DNA of 6,177 nt from Agromyces sp. (GCA_031178025.1 JAPSJU010000123.1:1-6177); one strand, 5' to 3'. Positions 1 through 5,862 are shown, numbered from the stretch's first letter. Numbers and translations are program-made. The notes: generated by a model not told the origin, from the sequence alone.

Positions 1-2
1 GC

Positions 3-122
3 CGCGAGGTCGTCGTCGGGCTCGTGCTCGACGACGACCTCGAGGACCCGGGACCGTGGTGGCGACTCGCCAACCCCGGCGCGCTCGACGGCGGGTCGGC
101 GGCTCAGTCCATCAGCGAGTAG
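3..122 (+). CDS. C-terminal end of an unrecognised protein (partial, start lies outside the window)
   Basis: Reading from base 3 gives 39 sense codons and a TAG stop at 120-122. The frame runs open from the left edge, and nearly every codon ends in G or C, as in the real genes of this window. The visible tail is acidic and then small and polar: a hydrophobic strand-like piece (VVVGLVL), an acidic turn (DDDLEDPG), a WW pair, and the ending SAAQSISE. I do not recognise the family and assign no function. The last 19 bases overlap the end of the SGNH hydrolase gene on the other strand, a tail-to-tail overlap common in compact genomes. A chance open frame of this length is possible in GC-rich DNA, but the codon pattern favours a real gene. 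Confidence 0.6.
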   Translation, partial: REVVVGLVLDDDLEDPGPWWRLANPGALDGGSAAQSISE

Positions 123-898
123 GGGGCGGCATCCGGTCGCTTCGCCCGGATGGCATCACCCGAGGACTGGTGCCGGATGCGCCGCAGCACCCACGGTACG
201 AGGTACTCGCGCGCCCACGAGAGGTCGTCGACGCGCGCCTGCCGCCACGTGGATGCCGGCAACGGCTCGGGCTTCATCGGCTCGAGGTCGTTCTCGACAT
301 TGAGCGCGTCGAGCACCATCCGCGCCACCGTGTGGTGACCGAGCGGGTTGAGGTGGAGCCGGTCGGGCGACCACATCCGCTGGTCCTGGATTGCCGCCAG
401 TGCCCACTGGTCGGCGACGATGCAGTCGTACTTCGCCGCGATCGCCCGCAGGTTCTCGTTGTAGATCGCGACCTTGCCGCGCAGGCCCCGGAACACGGCG
501 GAGAAGTCGACGTCCACCCCCGTGAAGATCACGATGGTCGCACGGTCCCGCGAGAGGCGCTCGACCGCGTACTCGAAGCGGCCCGCGATCTCGTCGGGGT
601 CGGTGCGCGGCCGGATCACGTCGTTGCCGCCCGCGGCGATGGTGATGAGGTCGGGCCGGAGTGCGAGCGCGGGCTCGAGCTGCTCGTCGATGACCTGCTG
701 GATGAGCTTGCCCCGCACGGCGAGGTTGGCGTAGGCGAAGTCCACCGTCCCCTGGCTCAGCACCTCGGCGACGCGGTCCGCCCAGCCGCGGTGCCCGCCC
801 GGAACGCTCGGCTCCGGGTCGCCGATGCCCTCGGTGAAGGAGTCGCCGAGCGCGACGTACCGCGACCAGGGGTGCTGTTGCGTGACCATGGGCACCAT
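104..898 (-). CDS. SGNH/GDSL-type hydrolase, cytoplasmic
   Basis: This is a 264-residue esterase/lipase-like enzyme of the SGNH fold, which hydrolyses ester bonds with a Ser-His-Asp triad; the substrate cannot be read from sequence. All diagnostic blocks are visible: GDSFTEG with nucleophile Ser20, NLAVRG with oxyanion Gly63, GGND with Asn92, and DRLHLNPLGH with Asp179 and His182. There is no signal peptide or membrane segment, so it should act in the cytoplasm. After the catalytic domain comes a tail of about 50 residues with a WAREYLVPWVLRR stretch and a basic, proline-containing end; I recall similar tails in actinobacterial relatives. I chose the ATG at 898 because GAGGG (908-912) lies 9 bases upstream of it. 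An ATG at 889 (three residues shorter) is possible, and a longer frame reaching 931 would begin upstream of this ribosome-binding site. The gene is divergent from the helicase, with 54 bases between starts. Confidence 0.9.
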   Translation of the reverse strand: MVPMVTQQHPWSRYVALGDSFTEGIGDPEPSVPGGHRGWADRVAEVLSQGTVDFAYANLAVRGKLIQQVIDEQLEPALALRPDLITIAAGGNDVIRPRTDPDEIAGRFEYAVERLSRDRATIVIFTGVDVDFSAVFRGLRGKVAIYNENLRAIAAKYDCIVADQWALAAIQDQRMWSPDRLHLNPLGHHTVARMVLDALNVENDLEPMKPEPLPASTWRQARVDDLSWAREYLVPWVLRRIRHQSSGDAIRAKRPDAAPYSLMD

Positions 899-907
899 TC
901 TGCCAAG

Positions 908-912
908 CCCTC
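908..912 (-). promoter_or_regulatory. Ribosome-binding site that sets the SGNH hydrolase start
   Basis: On the minus strand these bases read GAGGG, 9 bases before the ATG at 898. The spacing is good for that ATG, too long (18 bases) for the ATG at 889, and incompatible with the longer open frame starting at 931. This is why the shorter 264-residue protein is annotated. Confidence 0.55.
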
Positions 913-914
913 GG

Positions 915-955
915 TTCGAGGATGTCGGCACCCTCCGCTACCCTCGAGTCCAGTG
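915..955 (+). promoter_or_regulatory. Possible promoter giving a leaderless helicase mRNA
   Basis: TACCCT at 939-944 keeps the three most conserved positions of a -10 element (T, A and final T). It ends 8 bases before the GTG start at 953, and no Shine-Dalgarno-like sequence lies at the usual distance from that GTG. A transcript starting 7-9 bases after this hexamer would begin at or next to the GTG, making it leaderless, which is common in actinobacteria. The -35 match (TTCGAG, 915-920, 18-base spacer) is poor. This is inference from spacing only. Confidence 0.3.
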
Positions 956-2752
956 AGCACCGCGACCCCATCCGGCCACCAGCCGGGCACCTCGGCCGCC
1001 GAGCATCTCCCACCGTCCTTTCCCGCACGCGCCCCGTGGGGAACGGCGAACAAGCTGCGCGCGTGGCAGGCCGAAGCCCTCGAACAGTACCTCGGCGAGC
1101 TGCCGCGCGACTTCCTGGCGGCCGCGACTCCCGGCGCAGGCAAGACCACCTTCGCCCTGCGCGTGGCCGCCGAGTTGCGTGCGCGCCGCGTCATCGACCG
1201 CATCACGGTCGTCGCTCCGACCGACCACCTGAAACGGCAGTGGGCCGATGCCGCGGCACGAGCCGGGATCCGGCTCGATCCGGGCTTCCGCAACGCGCAC
1301 GGGCAGACGGCACGCCACTTCCACGGAGTCGCGGTCACGTACGCCCAGGTCGCGATGCGACCGGCGCTGCACCGCGAGCTGACCCTCTCGGGCCGCAGCC
1401 TCGTGATCCTCGACGAGGTGCACCACGGCGGCGACACGCTCTCGTGGGGTGACGCGATCCGCGAGGCGTTCGAACCGGCCGCGAAACGCCTCTCGCTCAC
1501 CGGGACGCCGTTCCGCTCGGACACCGCGCCGATCCCCTTCGTCGAGTACGAGCCGGACGCGCAGGGCGTGCGCCTCTCGAGGACCGACTACGCCTACGGG
1601 TACGGCCGCGCCCTCGCCGACGGCGTCGTGCGTCCGGTGCTGTTCATGGTCTACGCGGGCCACATGCGCTGGCGCACGAAGGCCGGCGACGAGATGGAGG
1701 CGAAGCTCGGCGAGGACAACACGAAGGACATCACGTCGTCGGCGTGGCGCACCGCGCTCGAACCGACGGGGGAGTGGATTCCCGCGGTGCTCGCGGCAGC
1801 CGACCGTCGCCTCACCGAGGTGCGGCACGGCATCCCCGATGCCGGCGGACTCGTCATCGCCACCGACCAGTCGACGGCGCGTGCGTATGCGCAGATCCTC
1901 GAGGGGATCTGCCGGGAACCCGTCACCGTCGTGCTCTCCGATGAGAAGGAGGCGAGCGCGCGGATCGAGGAGTTCTCGGGCAACACCCGTCGCTGGATGG
2001 TCGCCGTGCGCATGGTGTCCGAGGGCGTCGACGTGCCGAGGCTCGCAGTGGGCGTCTACGCCACGAGCGCGTCGACGCCGCTCTTCTTCGCGCAGGCGAT
2101 CGGCCGCTTCGTGCGTGCGAGACGTCGCGGCGAGACGGCCTCCGTGTTCCTGCCGAATGTGCCGGCGCTCATGAGCCTCGCTGCGCAGCTCGAACTCGAG
2201 CGCGACCACGCCCTCGACCGGCGCAGCGGCGACGGCGATGACGACGGGTTGGACGACAGCCTGCTCGAGTCCGCGAATCGTGAGGAGCGCGCCTCGGAGG
2301 AGGCCGGACTCGGCACGTGGGAGGCGATCGGGTCGGACGCCTCCTTCGACCGCGTGCTCTACGACGGCACGGAGTTCGGCACGCTCGCCGCACCGGGCAG
2401 CGACGAGGAATACGACTTCATCGGCATCCCCGGCATCCTCGAGCCCGAGCAGGTCTCCGAGCTCCTGCGTCACCGCCAGGCGCGCCAGGCCCGCCGCGCG
2501 GGGGAACGACGCAAGCACGCCGTCGACGCACCCGAGCAGGCCGAGCCCGTCGCCCTCTATCGCACCCTCAAGGAGCAGCGGTCACTGCTCAACAGCCTCG
2601 TCGGACTCTGGGCCAGGCACACCGGGCAAGCGCACTCCCAGGTGCACGCCGAGCTCCGGCGGGTGTGCGGGGGACCGGCGGTCGCGCAGGCGAGCGTGAC
2701 GCAGCTGCAGGCGCGGATCGAACTGCTGCGCCGCCGTCTGGGCAGCCGCTGA
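953..2752 (+). CDS. Superfamily 2 DEAD/DEAH-box helicase
   Basis: This 599-residue ATP-dependent nucleic-acid helicase or translocase is of the Rad25/UvrB-like SF2 type. Visible motifs, numbered from the GTG start: Walker A TPGAGKTT (59-66); motif Ia APTDHLKRQW; motif II DEVHH (154-158); motif III LTGTPFR (182-188), linking ATP hydrolysis to unwinding; motif V EGVDVPR (357-363); motif VI QAIGRFVR (381-388) with arginine-finger candidates. An Asp/Gly-rich linker (about 423-440) leads to a basic helical stretch and a distinct C-terminal module (about 535-599) containing LLNSLVGLW, HSQVHAELRR and a leucine-rich last helix. No nuclease or methylase domain is visible. The open frame extends 299 codons further upstream, but that part is antisense to the SGNH gene and not protein-like, so GTG 953 is chosen; the protein then starts with a short proline-rich tail before the core. 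Known relatives are annotated only as helicases; the substrate and role (repair is a guess) are unknown. Confidence 0.92.
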   Translation: MSTATPSGHQPGTSAAEHLPPSFPARAPWGTANKLRAWQAEALEQYLGELPRDFLAAATPGAGKTTFALRVAAELRARRVIDRITVVAPTDHLKRQWADAAARAGIRLDPGFRNAHGQTARHFHGVAVTYAQVAMRPALHRELTLSGRSLVILDEVHHGGDTLSWGDAIREAFEPAAKRLSLTGTPFRSDTAPIPFVEYEPDAQGVRLSRTDYAYGYGRALADGVVRPVLFMVYAGHMRWRTKAGDEMEAKLGEDNTKDITSSAWRTALEPTGEWIPAVLAAADRRLTEVRHGIPDAGGLVIATDQSTARAYAQILEGICREPVTVVLSDEKEASARIEEFSGNTRRWMVAVRMVSEGVDVPRLAVGVYATSASTPLFFAQAIGRFVRARRRGETASVFLPNVPALMSLAAQLELERDHALDRRSGDGDDDGLDDSLLESANREERASEEAGLGTWEAIGSDASFDRVLYDGTEFGTLAAPGSDEEYDFIGIPGILEPEQVSELLRHRQARQARRAGERRKHAVDAPEQAEPVALYRTLKEQRSLLNSLVGLWARHTGQAHSQVHAELRRVCGGPAVAQASVTQLQARIELLRRRLGSR

Positions 2753-2757
2753 CGCTG

Positions 2758-2776
2758 TCCGGCGGGTTCAGCCGGA
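2758..2776. terminator. Possible bidirectional terminator between convergent genes
   Basis: TCCGGC (2758-2763) and GCCGGA (2771-2776) form a perfect 6-base-pair stem around a 7-base loop, in the 15-base gap between the helicase stop and the PLP enzyme stop, reaching into the end of the latter. There is no T-run on either side, so it does not match a classical intrinsic terminator. Actinobacterial terminators often lack the T-run, and position is the main support. Confidence 0.35.
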
Positions 2777-4006
2777 GGCGGCGCCCGCCCGGGCGAACCG
2801 CGGTGCCGCGCCGGCGATGCCGCCGGCCCCGGCCGCGGCATCGAGCGCCGCCATCAGGTCGTTCGACAGGTCGTCGACGTGCTCGAGTCCGATGGAGATG
2901 CGCACGACCCCGGCATCCGGTTTCGCCCCGTCGGCGACGGGACGGTGGGTGAGGGAAGCCGGATGCTGGACGAGCGAATCGACGCCGCCGAGGGACACCG
3001 CGTGGGTGATGAGTTCGCAGGCCTCCGTGAAGCGCGCTGCGGCCGGGAACCCGCCGGCGAGCTCGAGCGCGATGATGGAGCCCGGGCCGTCGAGCTGCCG
3101 CCCGAGCAGCCCCTTCGGGTCCTGTCCGGCGAGCCCCGGGTAGCGAACCCGGCCGACCGCCGGATGCGCACCCAGTCGCTCCGCCAGCGCGGACGCCGTC
3201 GCCTGCTGGGCACGCACCCGCACCGGAAGCGTGCGGAGCCCCCGATGGAGCAGGTATGCCGCCATCGGATGCAGCAGCCCGCCCGTGAGGGCGCGGATCC
3301 GCCGGATCCGTTCGACCCAGGACGTGTCGCCTGCGACCACGCCGCCCATGACGTCGCCGTGCCCGCCGAGGTACTTCGTCGCGCTGTGCAGCACGAGCGT
3401 CGCTCCGTGCTCGGCCGGTCGCTGCAGCACGGGGGTCGCGAACGTGTTGTCGACGAGCAATGGGACGTCGCCCGCTGCGTGGGCGACCCTGCGGAGGTCG
3501 ACCAGCTCGAGCGTGGGATTGGCGGGGGTCTCGACGATGACGAGGCCCGTGTCGGGCTCGATCGCGCTCGCGATGCCGTCGGCGTCCGTCCAGGTCACCC
3601 GTGTGCCGAGCAGGCCGCTCTCGAGCACGTGATCGCTTCCGCCGTACAGCGGTCGCACGGCGACGACGTGCGGCCGCCCGTCGGATGCGGCGGCGATGAG
3701 CGTCGCCGCGAGCGCCGCCATCCCGCTCGCGAAGCCCACCGCGCCCTCGGTTCCCTCGAGGCCGGCGAGGGCGTCCTCGAAGCGCGCCACGCCGGGCTGC
3801 CAGAGGCGCTGGTAGACCGCGGATCGCCCGGCGCCGAGGTCGTGCCCGGTCGCGAGCTCTTCGTAGGAGAGCCCGCCCAGCTCGACGGAGGGGAGCGGGT
3901 TGGTGGTCGAGAGGTCGATGACCGGGACGTGGGATCCGCTCGCTCGAACCCCGTCCATGCCGCCGTGCACGGCGCGGGTGTCGAAGTGCGACGTCGATGT
4001 CTGCAT
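2768..4006 (-). CDS. PLP-dependent trans-sulfuration enzyme (cystathionine gamma-synthase/gamma-lyase family)
   Basis: This 412-residue cytoplasmic enzyme of the Cys/Met metabolism PLP family handles sulfur amino acids such as cystathionine, homocysteine or methionine. Visible marks: VYQRLWQPG (64-72) at the place of the usual YSRxxNPT; FASGMAAL (92-99) for the PLP phosphate; Tyr121 in PLYGGS, stacking on the cofactor; ETPANPTLE (159-167); Asp186 in VDNTFATP, contacting the pyridine nitrogen; HSATKYLGGHGDVMGG (207-222) with Schiff-base Lys211; SLGGVDSLVQHPASLTH; and VRISIG with the carboxylate-binding Arg369. The length is slightly above the family norm (about 380-400) because of an Ala/Gly-rich tail. 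The residue after YG is Gly, not the Cys usual in methionine gamma-lyase, which argues against a plain MGL call; synthase and lyase cannot be separated by eye. The ATG at 4006 fits the family N-terminus, but GAGG sits only one base before it, so translation may not use a normal ribosome-binding site. It is divergent from the Lrp/AsnC gene, probably its regulator. Confidence 0.9.
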   Translation of the reverse strand: MQTSTSHFDTRAVHGGMDGVRASGSHVPVIDLSTTNPLPSVELGGLSYEELATGHDLGAGRSAVYQRLWQPGVARFEDALAGLEGTEGAVGFASGMAALAATLIAAASDGRPHVVAVRPLYGGSDHVLESGLLGTRVTWTDADGIASAIEPDTGLVIVETPANPTLELVDLRRVAHAAGDVPLLVDNTFATPVLQRPAEHGATLVLHSATKYLGGHGDVMGGVVAGDTSWVERIRRIRALTGGLLHPMAAYLLHRGLRTLPVRVRAQQATASALAERLGAHPAVGRVRYPGLAGQDPKGLLGRQLDGPGSIIALELAGGFPAAARFTEACELITHAVSLGGVDSLVQHPASLTHRPVADGAKPDAGVVRISIGLEHVDDLSNDLMAALDAAAGAGGIAGAAPRFARAGAASG

Positions 4007-4042
4007 GCCTCGAGTCGAGCAGAAACTGTGAGCATCGGCAAG

Positions 4043-4071
4043 TTGGCCCGCATGATCTTTGGCGGTACGCT
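4043..4071 (+). promoter_or_regulatory. Candidate promoter of the Lrp/AsnC gene
   Basis: TTGGCC (4043-4048) and TACGCT (4066-4071) are spaced by exactly 17 bases. They match the sigma-70-type consensus at the strongest positions: TTG for -35, and T, A and final T for -10. Transcription would start near 4078, leaving an untranslated leader of about 40 bases that includes the ribosome-binding site. Confidence 0.45.
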
Positions 4072-4104
4072 AGCCCTTCGAATCTTCTTCAGCCTCGCAC
4101 GGAC

Positions 4105-4108
4105 GGAG
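4105..4108 (+). promoter_or_regulatory. Ribosome-binding site of the Lrp/AsnC gene
   Basis: GGAG lies 8 bases before the ATG at 4117. It fixes the start inside a longer open frame that begins at 3997 but would run through the control region and overlap the divergent gene. Confidence 0.65.
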
Positions 4109-4116
4109 TCCACACC

Positions 4117-4593
4117 ATGGCGCAGAAAGCCGAACTCGACCGCGTCGACCGGGCGCTGCTGCAGGCGCTCTCCACGAATGCCCGCGCCTCGGGAGCCGCC
4201 CTCGCCGCCGAGGTCGGCGTCGCCGAATCCACCGTATCGCTGCGGCTCCGTCGGCTGCAGAGCCTCGGCACGGTACGCGGATATCGCGTGGAGGTCGACC
4301 TGGCCTCCCTCGGGGTGTCCCTGCAGGCGCTCATCGCCGTGCGCCTCGTCAAGCACGACCGCAGCGAGATCGACGCGTTCCGCGCGGCCGTCCCGCATCT
4401 GCCGGGAGTGCTGGGGGTCTTCCACATGGCCGGCGCGGAGGACTACCTCATCCACGTCGCCGCCCGCGACGCGGAGGAGCTGCGCGAGTTCGTGCTGGCG
4501 CACCTCACGGGACATCCCGCCGTCGCGCACACCGAGACGAACCTCATCTTCGAGCACGTCGACGGCGACGGCTGGAACCGGCTCGTCGGCTGA
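4117..4593 (+). CDS. Lrp/AsnC family transcriptional regulator
   Basis: This 158-residue DNA-binding protein is of the feast/famine regulator family. Residues about 6-55 form the AsnC-type winged helix-turn-helix, with LDRVDRALLQAL opening it and ESTVSLRLRRLQSLG as the recognition helix and following turn. Residues about 66-148 form the RAM/effector domain, with the family hallmarks GAEDYLIHV (106-114) and TETNLIFEHV (139-148). Such proteins assemble as dimers to octamers and respond to an amino acid bound between RAM domains. The length is normal for the family (about 150). The divergent trans-sulfuration gene 110 bases away points to sulfur amino-acid sensing; that is inference. The ATG at 4117 is chosen because of the ribosome-binding site at 4105-4108 and because the protein then starts in the standard way just before the HTH. 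The gene ends 12 bases from the convergent VIT1 gene. Confidence 0.93.
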   Translation: MAQKAELDRVDRALLQALSTNARASGAALAAEVGVAESTVSLRLRRLQSLGTVRGYRVEVDLASLGVSLQALIAVRLVKHDRSEIDAFRAAVPHLPGVLGVFHMAGAEDYLIHVAARDAEELREFVLAHLTGHPAVAHTETNLIFEHVDGDGWNRLVG

Positions 4594-4613
4594 GGCGCCA
4601 CCCGTTCAGCTGA
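4586..4613 (+). terminator. Stem-loop joining the stop codons of two convergent genes
   Basis: In the + strand RNA, bases 4586-4593 (TCGGCTGA) pair along all 8 positions (one G-U pair) with 4606-4613 (TCAGCTGA), around a 12-base loop containing the palindrome GGCGCC. The regulator's TGA stop forms the end of the left arm, and the complement of the VIT1 stop begins the right arm. On the minus strand the stem has one A-C mismatch. No T-run follows, so terminator function is a positional inference. Confidence 0.35.
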
Positions 4614-5700
4614 TCGACGTGCCGAACGCGAGGCCGAGCAGGTAGGTGACCGCCGCCGCGCCGAGGCCGATGCCGAGCTGCCGCACCGCGCGCTTCAGCG
4701 GCGACGCGCCCGACAGGAGGCCCACCGTCGCCCCGGTCGCGAGCAGGGCGACGCTGACGAGGAGGGTCGCCGTGACGATCGCGGCGGTGCCGTCGAGTCC
4801 GAACAGGTACGGCAGGACGGGGATGAGCGCGCCCGATGCGAAGAAGAGGAAGCTCGAGACCGCCGCCGACAGGCCGGTGCCGACCGCCTCGTCGTCGTGG
4901 GGGATGATCGCGAGCCCGTCGGTCGGGTTCGCGGAGTGGTCCGCTGCCTGCACGCGCGCGACGACGAGTGCGGCGTGCTCACGAGCGTCCTGCTCGTCCA
5001 TGCCTCGCGCACGGTAGACGAGCGCGAGCTCGTTGGCGTCGATGTCGAGGTCGACGAGGGCCTCACGAGCGCCCGGATCCGGTGCGGATGCCTCGAGCAG
5101 CTCGCGCTGGGAGCGGACCGAGACGTACTCTCCGGCTCCCATCGAGAGCGCGCCGGCGAGCAGGCCGGCGAGGCCCGTGAAGAGCACGACGGACGCCGGA
5201 ACCCCGGTCGCGCCGATGCCGAGCACGAGCGCCAGGTTGGAGACGAGGCCGTCGTTCGCCCCGAAGACGGCGGCCCGGAACGTGCCGGCGAGGCGACGGC
5301 GCCCCCGCGCTGCGAGACCGCGCACGACCTCCCCGTGGATCCGCTCGTCGGCGGCCATCGCCGCCGTCGCGTCCGGGTCGGTCGCGTACGGTGAGCGCGC
5401 CTCGGCGCGCTGGGCGAGGGCGAGCACGAAGATCGATCCGAAGCGCCGGGCGAGCGCACCGAGGAGCCTGGTGCGCAGGTCGGCGCGCGGCATCCGCCCG
5501 TCGTCCTCTCCGAGCAGCGCGAGCCAGTGCGCCTCGTGGCGCCCCTCGGCCGCGGCGAGCGCCAGGAGGATCTCCCGTTCCTCGCCGTCGCGGCGCGCTG
5601 AGAGCTCGCGGTACACCGCCGCCTCCGCGCGCTCGTCGGCGAGGTACTGCCGCCATCGCGCGCGTTCGGCCGGGGTTCCTCGCCGCGGCTCGTCCACCAT
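4606..5700 (-). CDS. Ferritin-like/VIT1 (CCC1-type) fusion membrane protein, probable iron or manganese transporter
   Basis: This 364-residue two-domain protein has an N-terminal cytosolic rubrerythrin/ferritin-like four-helix domain (about 12-135). It carries two ExxH pairs, E52xxH55 and E119xxH122, plus earlier helix acids E23/E26 and E100, the pattern of a di-iron site. From about 141 follows a VIT1/CCC1 domain with FGANDGLVSNLALVLG (146-161), SMGAGEYVSVRSQREL (186-201), a long amphipathic metal-binding segment (about 203-270), and hydrophobic segments near 143-163, 170-190, 278-300, 305-329 and 340-361. The order matches the MbfA-type (erythrin-VIT) proteins of alphaproteobacteria, described as ferrous iron exporters protecting against iron and peroxide stress; transfer of that role here is inference. 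The ATG at 5700 is preceded by GGGACGGG, 6 bases away. The gene stands alone, convergent with the regulator and 162 bases from the upstream gene. I saw no clear DtxR/IdeR box upstream. Confidence 0.9.
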   Translation of the reverse strand: MVDEPRRGTPAERARWRQYLADERAEAAVYRELSARRDGEEREILLALAAAEGRHEAHWLALLGEDDGRMPRADLRTRLLGALARRFGSIFVLALAQRAEARSPYATDPDATAAMAADERIHGEVVRGLAARGRRRLAGTFRAAVFGANDGLVSNLALVLGIGATGVPASVVLFTGLAGLLAGALSMGAGEYVSVRSQRELLEASAPDPGAREALVDLDIDANELALVYRARGMDEQDAREHAALVVARVQAADHSANPTDGLAIIPHDDEAVGTGLSAAVSSFLFFASGALIPVLPYLFGLDGTAAIVTATLLVSVALLATGATVGLLSGASPLKRAVRQLGIGLGAAAVTYLLGLAFGTSIS

Positions 5701-5763
5701 GCTGCACCCGTCCCACGCAGGAGCCGCGGAATTCCGTCGGTCGCTCCCGCCTCATCGCGTCGT

Positions 5764-5779
5764 GGCCGCGTGCGCGGCC
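5764..5779. repeat. 16-base inverted repeat upstream of the VIT1 gene
   Basis: GGCCGCG and CGCGGCC are perfect 7-base arms around TG. With only two central bases it suits a dimeric protein site better than an RNA hairpin, though it could fold with a 4-base loop. It lies 64 bases upstream of the VIT1 start. In such GC-rich DNA a palindrome of this composition can also arise by chance. Confidence 0.4.
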
Positions 5780-5790
5780 TCAGCAACGAT

Positions 5791-5829
5791 ATCGGGCGGG
5801 CCCACCGCCGCAGGGCGGCGTCGCCCGAT
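5791..5829 (-). terminator. Nested stem-loop after the DUF3097 gene, possible terminator
   Basis: ATCGGGCG (5791-5798) and CGCCCGAT (5822-5829) are perfect 8-base arms. Inside them CCGCC (5805-5809) and GGCGG (5814-5818) form a second stem with the 4-base loop GCAG. On the minus strand the structure starts 33 bases after the DUF3097 stop, the place for a terminator, but only a short T-poor stretch follows. It could separate DUF3097 transcription from VIT1. Confidence 0.4.
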
Positions 5830-5862
5830 TGGCAGGTTTTCGGATTCCCGAACGGACGGCGC

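Larger units (their letters stand above)
4007..4116. promoter_or_regulatory. Shared control region between the PLP enzyme and Lrp/AsnC genes
   Basis: This 110-base non-coding region lies between two divergent starts and is less GC-rich than the genes, with AT-richer patches near 4019-4028, 4051-4060 and 4078-4090. Lrp/AsnC proteins typically bind the gap between their own gene and a divergent target, so operator sites are expected here. The best imperfect palindrome I see is GGCAAGTTGGCC around 4037-4048 (8 of 12 positions symmetric), overlapping the putative -35 of the regulator gene. That would suit autorepression but is weak. I found no convincing promoter for the PLP enzyme on the minus strand. 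Confidence 0.45.
5701..5862. other. Non-coding gap with several inverted repeats
   Basis: No protein-like reading frame fits this gap between the DUF3097 stop and the VIT1 start, both on the minus strand. From the VIT1 side it contains a 10-base palindrome CGGAATTCCG (5727-5736), a 16-base GGCCGCG-TG-CGCGGCC (5764-5779), an 8-base CGATATCG (5787-5794), a nested stem-loop (5791-5829) and a 5-base-pair hairpin (5839-5852). It must hold the VIT1 promoter unless that gene is read through from DUF3097. A minus-strand TTGCTG (5781-5786) could be a -35, but the hexamer 17 bases further (ACGACG) is a poor -10. Confidence 0.5.

Noticed and set aside
56..952. An open frame continuous with the helicase that would add 299 residues to its N-terminus
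   Set aside because: It lies antisense to the SGNH hydrolase, which has complete catalytic motifs. The added part is Arg/Val/His-rich and not protein-like, and GC-rich DNA keeps antisense frames open.
938..2518. A 526-codon minus-strand open frame opposite the helicase
   Set aside because: It is an antisense shadow: Arg/Ala/Glu-rich composition, no recognisable domain, and the helicase on the other strand has all its motifs.
3622..3648. Methionine gamma-lyase assignment for the PLP enzyme
   Set aside because: The position after YG that is usually Cys in methionine gamma-lyases is Gly here (PLYGGS), so only the family-level call is kept.
2879..4645. A 588-codon plus-strand open frame opposite the PLP enzyme and overlapping the Lrp/AsnC gene
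   Set aside because: It is an antisense and out-of-frame shadow that crosses the control region and two well-supported genes, and no domain is visible.
5727..5736. CGGAATTCCG palindrome as an operator in its own right
   Set aside because: It is only 10 bases, contains a simple GAATTC core, and has no second copy; it is noted only as part of the repeat cluster.
4695..5786. Long alternative frames on both strands across the VIT1 gene (for example 4695-5786 minus and 5033-5941 plus)
   Set aside because: They are Ser/Arg/Ala-rich low-information translations typical of wrong frames in GC-rich DNA. The VIT1 frame has clear membrane segments and metal-site motifs.
5701..5862. A DtxR/IdeR iron box upstream of the VIT1 gene
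   Set aside because: I searched by eye for the TTAGGTTAGGCTAACCTAA-like pattern and found no reasonable match on either strand.
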